Of a DNA stretch of 10,129 bases, positions 7,801 to 10,129 are shown one piece after another; position 1 is the first letter of the stretch; the number at the start of each line of letters is the position of its first letter. Source of the stretch: Microcaldota archaeon. Lineage in GTDB: Archaea; Micrarchaeota; Micrarchaeia; Micrarchaeales; Micrarchaeaceae. Position numbers and translations under genes: made by a program. The stretch covers positions 1 through 10,129 of the forward strand of contig JAJZXZ010000012.1 of NCBI GenBank assembly GCA_021806185.1, written 5' to 3'. Below the pieces are notes generated by a model. That model saw only the letters and a program-made list of their open reading frames with translations. It had not been told where the DNA came from and ran no database searches.

Positions 7801-8251
7801 GCTCCCTCGGGCTGAGGCTGAGAAGCTTGCTTATCTCGCCCTGCGCTATCGTATTCGTCTCGTTTATCTCTGCCTTGTGCGCCCTCAGCACGTCTAGAAG
7901 CTCCTGCCTCGATGCCCTTTTTCCATTTATCCTATAGGCTATCTTGTTGTTCGACTTTATCATTCTTGATACATCGAGGTTCTCGTCGCCGGTGAAAGAG
8001 ACCGTAACATACGCCCTTCTCACGCCGTCGCCCTTTGACGACTTTGCCGTGCTGTTGATTAGCCCTTTCGCCGATGACACCCTCATGCGCTTCAGAGAGG
8101 ATTCCCCAAGGGCGAAAAGGAGTGAGTCGCATATGTTCGACTTTCCGGAGCCGTTTGGCCCGACTATGCAGTTGAAGCCCTTGCTGAAGTTAAGGCTCGC
8201 GTGCTTGAACGACTTGAAGTTATGAATGGTTATCCTATCGAGATACAGCAT
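4859..8251 (-). CDS. smc: Chromosome segregation/condensation ATPase SMC
   Basis: Structural maintenance of chromosomes protein, the long-arm ATPase that dimerises and loops DNA. At 1130 residues it is close to the usual 1150-1200. N-terminal head: Walker A GPNGSGKS at 31-38 and Q-loop NTIAQGEIS with Q137. First coiled coil about 165-475; hinge about 478-628, ending in the Gly-rich VEQSGIVTGGKLG; second coiled coil about 630-985. C-terminal head: ABC signature EELSGGQKSL near 1032-1041, Walker B FYLYDEIDVALD near 1056-1067, H-loop VVISHND near 1088-1094. The globular hinge separates it from Rad50, which has a zinc hook. The ATG at 8251 follows a strong GGTGG Shine-Dalgarno. No scpA or scpB partner is adjacent; the next gene is the S26 protease, start to stop without a gap. 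Confidence 0.97.
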   Translation of the reverse strand: MLYLDRITIHNFKSFKHASLNFSKGFNCIVGPNGSGKSNICDSLLFALGESSLKRMRVSSAKGLINSTAKSSKGDGVRRAYVTVSFTGDENLDVSRMIKSNNKIAYRINGKRASRQELLDVLRAHKAEINETNTIAQGEISKLLSLSPRERRGLIDVAAGVKEFDDKKESAMKELEKVDTKITESNIQLNERQAFLNELEKEKTDAERYTELLITSKRVAYTILKAREAQIGAEYEKAVESHENAAGRQKDLEMQLKKLDDELLDATSYREKLTKKLNESSIELATANKLIEEANSIIKIKDSEKAHIQEALARSKERVKQLKEESDQIKAQIEQNSKMTGTLKSKLSESEQELQKIDVDSGEKELITKYSDKQKEREALESRLSSINAEYVSCNSELSKQEEGLKDAKQRLDELRAEQDAAAKELQVLQSKIGSAEERAAIDRKELQAYQKKMDELRERVSACDTEMINVKEALAMSGRSADRVAAVLKSEMKKGFYGRASELCSYDSKYAIAVYAAGSSRLNYFVVDSVDTASQAIEIIKSKGLGRASFIPLKEINSQETREINGMEPLINNIKFDSKYRKAFEYIFSNTYIVDRIKAVKEVGKHRLVTLDGDVVEQSGIVTGGKLGVQQLPAVLEAKLSKLASERSALAARMRETEAEWEQRRKAVASSEIEVAECQARAKYLQAELSKLEGTASTLSKSSSGMAERIRVLSKSKEGFASRKIEIEKEKEVLKAECDSLYTALNRSAGSKKPGRDGKQSADRLKSLREEVESIKVRLGSIEKENEMRADRAKQIAKELKEEEASIKASKAQMAEADTAIADHGKKKQEIQESIKDRSSSSDSLLKELQGHDDKIDRTAQQKGKMAGEMARLEKEMIEAESRRSQLQTRLSDIKAELLSYTEIEPVAFKDMQELETKQLECRHEMELLGNVNLKAPEAYAQRKRDVDEAARKLGILNKEKDSIMAMVGEIESRRLNAFNETFAQVNENFKRLYSSIFDGSAYLYLDNQSEPFNAKLLFNIQTANRKHSEEELSGGQKSLVIFALLFAIQMRKPMSFYLYDEIDVALDKENSKKLSKLVKELSKNSQFVVISHNDPLITMADTAVGVVKQENQSRVVGIELTNSRQPVV

Positions 8252-8260
8252 TAATCCACC
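8252..8260 (-). promoter_or_regulatory. Shine-Dalgarno for smc (GGTGGATTA)
   Basis: GGTGG at 8256-8260 pairs with the 3' end of archaeal 16S rRNA (CACCUCC core), 4 bases before the ATG at 8251. It fixes the smc start and is the clearest ribosome binding site in the window. Confidence 0.7.
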
Positions 8261-8296
8261 AGGGTCGCGCTGGTTATTATCTAGGCGTATGTTCCT

Positions 8297-8316
8297 TATT
8301 TATAGCTTTTGATTTA
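8297..8316 (-). promoter_or_regulatory. TATA box with A-rich BRE-like flank for smc
   Basis: On the minus strand TATAAATA (8304-8297) is preceded by an A-rich BRE-like stretch, AAATCAAAAGC. The expected start of transcription is near 8274, giving a leader of about 20-25 bases that contains the GGTGG site. It sits only about 7 bases past the stop of the upstream unrecognised gene, with no obvious terminator between them. Confidence 0.65.
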
Positions 8317-8322
8317 GCGGAT

Positions 8323-10129
8323 TTAAGGCGTCGGGATCGAAGGCGGGTTTAATTCGTAAAACTTCCTCGCTAGGAAATCAGAGTTAGCAGTTGTCCAGTC
8401 ATGATTCTCATCAAGTAACCTCTCGGATTCTTCTAGAATCTTACTCGATTCCACAGGGTCACTTGTGATATACCCTTCAATAAATCCTTTTAGAGCATAT
8501 GTTGATCTTTCTTGGTCTCTATCTTGAGCCGAGGCGATTCTCTCGGTCAACCACCAACCAATGCCGTTCAGGCCAGTTATGTCAAGAACACGAGCTCCCC
8601 AGAAGAATCTATGGATCTCCATAGCGGCTAGTCTTTCTTTGGTGAGGCTTCCGTCTGATTCCTGGAAGTATCCTAAACTGCTTGGTAGCGTATCAACCAT
8701 ATTACCAAATGCATCAACATTGCCGCCATGCAACCCCGAAACGTATTGTTCGCCTTCTTCGTAGTGTTCCTTCTGCTCACTGCCAAGCTTCATTATGTTA
8801 TATTTCAAATCCCGGTGCATTAACTTCAATTGACTGCCCAAGGTTCTACCCATGTTTTCGTAATATTCTGCCTTGCTAACGCCCATATAGCTGGCGATGC
8901 GATCGGCTATTTCCTTGTTCACATTAATAGATCTTACAAACGGTAGATAAGGGACGTTCCACTCTCTTATCAGAACGCCATAATCAACTTGTCTTAGTTT
9001 TGAATCCTGTGCTGTATAAAGCTTATGTGCGCTTGCTTTTGCGACATTGAGCTTTGAAAGGGATGTCGCCTCAACAGCCGCTGCGCCATATGCCAGCATA
9101 TTTTGCGGATCGCCGCTATTGATGTTTATCGGGGCGGTTCTCACATTTTCTTTGCTGAGGGTAAAACCTTTCTGCTCAATCACCTTTGTCTTACCTGCCT
9201 CTTCCTTAATTACAAAAAAGACACGCTCACTCTCCCCCCCAAAGGCAATAGTAGGCTTCATCTTGCTTCGCTTTTCTTCGGGTAGCCAGCTTACATCGGT
9301 ATAGTATATGCCCTCATCTGCATCCTCAAACACCAAAAGCGGCCTGCCTTGTCTCCCGTTGCCCAATAGATTTAGTGGCACCCCATAAAGTTGCATGTTT
9401 GCGGCTATGCTCCAGCGCAATGCATCATTATCTACTCTATCCGTTTTCTCTAGGATCTCAAATGCCTTTACCAATTCGCCAGACTGCATATACGTATTGA
9501 ACTCCATCGTTGCGTCCTCCATGAGCCTATGTTCCTCTTTGTAAAATAGCCCAGCGTATCGCTCATAAGACGTACTTCCCATTAGAGTAAGCGTTGCCTC
9601 CCCAAAAAGTTTTGATCCGTCAAACTTATCTCCGAGGAGCTCGCCAAGTAGATGAGATGAGATAGGTGTGCCGAGCGTCTTTTTTTCAAATCCCGTATCT
9701 ACGGCATGAGTCAACTTGTCTTCATTTACATCAGTGAGCAGAAGGCTCAGCGCAAAACCATACCTCTTGCCCTTTAATGAATTGAAATCAAGAGCGGTAA
9801 TCCCGTGTTTGAGGTAATCTTTAACTATCTCTTCATAGTTAGGTATATAATCCTGTGCGATTTCGGGCAAGTGATTTCTCACCATGTGTGTCTTGAAGAA
9901 ATCTATAACCTGCCGGTCCACATTTTTAAGGGCATTAAGATTAGCGATTACTTGCTCTCGCTGATAATACATCTCCCGCAATGAGATAGAGAATCCGAAT
10001 TCTCTTGCTGGCCCGAAAGGGATCTTTTTAATCTCTTCTACATCGCGGACAACATAATGAAAATCAAAAGCAGTTCTTTTTTCGCCGTCTTTAGGCAGTA
10101 CAGATATTACATTTATGATAGTATCTGCG
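8323..10129 (-). CDS. Unrecognised large protein, C-terminal 601 residues (N-terminus beyond right edge)
   Basis: The frame is open from the right edge to TAA at 8323-8325, so the start is off-window. A TTG at 9981 and the ATG at 9972 are internal: 49 in-frame sense codons precede the TTG without a stop. I do not recognise the family. The visible 601 residues look soluble and charged, with no membrane segment, signal peptide or repeats, and I found no cysteine. Visible residue 1 is the codon at 10128-10126. Segments that may mark a domain: YGVPLNLLGNGRQGRPLLVF near 247-266; an HRDLKYN string (DNA 8797-8817); and GLHGGNVDAFGNMVDT (DNA 8689-8736), which faintly resembles the catalytic-loop and metal-Asp region of atypical kinase folds. 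A 7-G run (9234-9240) stays in frame. Codon use and GC are unlike the smc and translation genes: Ile and Arg codons are mixed and hand-counted lines have lower GC. Acquisition by transfer is possible but unproven. Confidence 0.85.
   Translation of the reverse strand, partial: ADTIINVISVLPKDGEKRTAFDFHYVVRDVEEIKKIPFGPAREFGFSISLREMYYQREQVIANLNALKNVDRQVIDFFKTHMVRNHLPEIAQDYIPNYEEIVKDYLKHGITALDFNSLKGKRYGFALSLLLTDVNEDKLTHAVDTGFEKKTLGTPISSHLLGELLGDKFDGSKLFGEATLTLMGSTSYERYAGLFYKEEHRLMEDATMEFNTYMQSGELVKAFEILEKTDRVDNDALRWSIAANMQLYGVPLNLLGNGRQGRPLLVFEDADEGIYYTDVSWLPEEKRSKMKPTIAFGGESERVFFVIKEEAGKTKVIEQKGFTLSKENVRTAPININSGDPQNMLAYGAAAVEATSLSKLNVAKASAHKLYTAQDSKLRQVDYGVLIREWNVPYLPFVRSINVNKEIADRIASYMGVSKAEYYENMGRTLGSQLKLMHRDLKYNIMKLGSEQKEHYEEGEQYVSGLHGGNVDAFGNMVDTLPSSLGYFQESDGSLTKERLAAMEIHRFFWGARVLDITGLNGIGWWLTERIASAQDRDQERSTYALKGFIEGYITSDPVESSKILEESERLLDENHDWTTANSDFLARKFYELNPPSIPTP

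Noticed and set aside
6822..7937. 371-codon plus-strand open frame, very rich in Ser/Phe/Leu
   Set aside because: It lies wholly opposite the smc coiled coil. Glu/Lys/Arg-rich coiled-coil codons read backwards give Ser/Leu/Phe-rich open frames. It has no recognisable domain or promoter.
4859..8251. Possibility that the long coiled-coil ATPase is Rad50
   Set aside because: It has a ~150-residue globular hinge with the Gly-rich end and no CxxC zinc hook, and the head motifs match SMC.
9234..9240. Seven-base C run (G run in the coding strand) as a frameshift site
   Set aside because: The reading frame is continuous on both sides, and no competing frame takes over, so there is no sign of programmed slippage or an indel.
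9970..9981. TTG at 9981 or ATG at 9972 as the start of the large right-hand protein
   Set aside because: The frame stays open for 49 more codons to the window edge, and the upstream sequence looks like coding sequence, so the gene is better treated as partial.

Overview
The window looks archaeal. It carries an archaeal-type translation cluster (eL30, uS12, uS7, EF-2), a Ser-His-Asp signal peptidase of the archaeal/ER type, archaeal TATA-like boxes, and strong use of ATA (Ile) and AGG (Arg) codons in the core genes. All genes lie on the minus strand. Divergent ribosomal proteins and a rearranged str cluster hint at a fast-evolving lineage, perhaps DPANN/Micrarchaeota-like. That placement is a guess from gene content and cannot be proven from this window.

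Layout in transcription order (right to left): (1) 10129-8323, the C-terminal 601 residues of a large protein I do not recognise; it runs off the right edge and differs from its neighbours in composition. (2) A promoter at about 8297-8312, then smc (8251-4859) and a membrane-anchored signal-peptidase-like S26 protein (4858-3854). The S26 start codon abuts the smc stop, so the two are probably cotranscribed. (3) A promoter at about 3835-3843, then a TauE/SafE-type transporter (3803-2958) overlapping a DUF1634 membrane protein (2961-2659) by ATGA. (4) A TATA box at 2613-2620, then eL30 (2546-2253), uS12 (2248-1820), uS7 (1815-1087) and the first 358 codons of EF-2 (1076-1, cut by the left edge). 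Spacers inside this translation operon are 4, 4 and 10 bases.

The functions are chromosome organisation, protein export processing, small-anion export and translation. The main points for follow-up are the unrecognised protein at the right edge, substitutions at conserved decoding or GTPase positions in uS12 and EF-2, the loss of nusA and of the RNA polymerase genes from the usual archaeal str context, and an enlarged, sequon-rich signal peptidase. I saw no tRNA, rRNA, CRISPR array, insertion sequence or transposase. No stretch longer than 300 bases lacks a gene.
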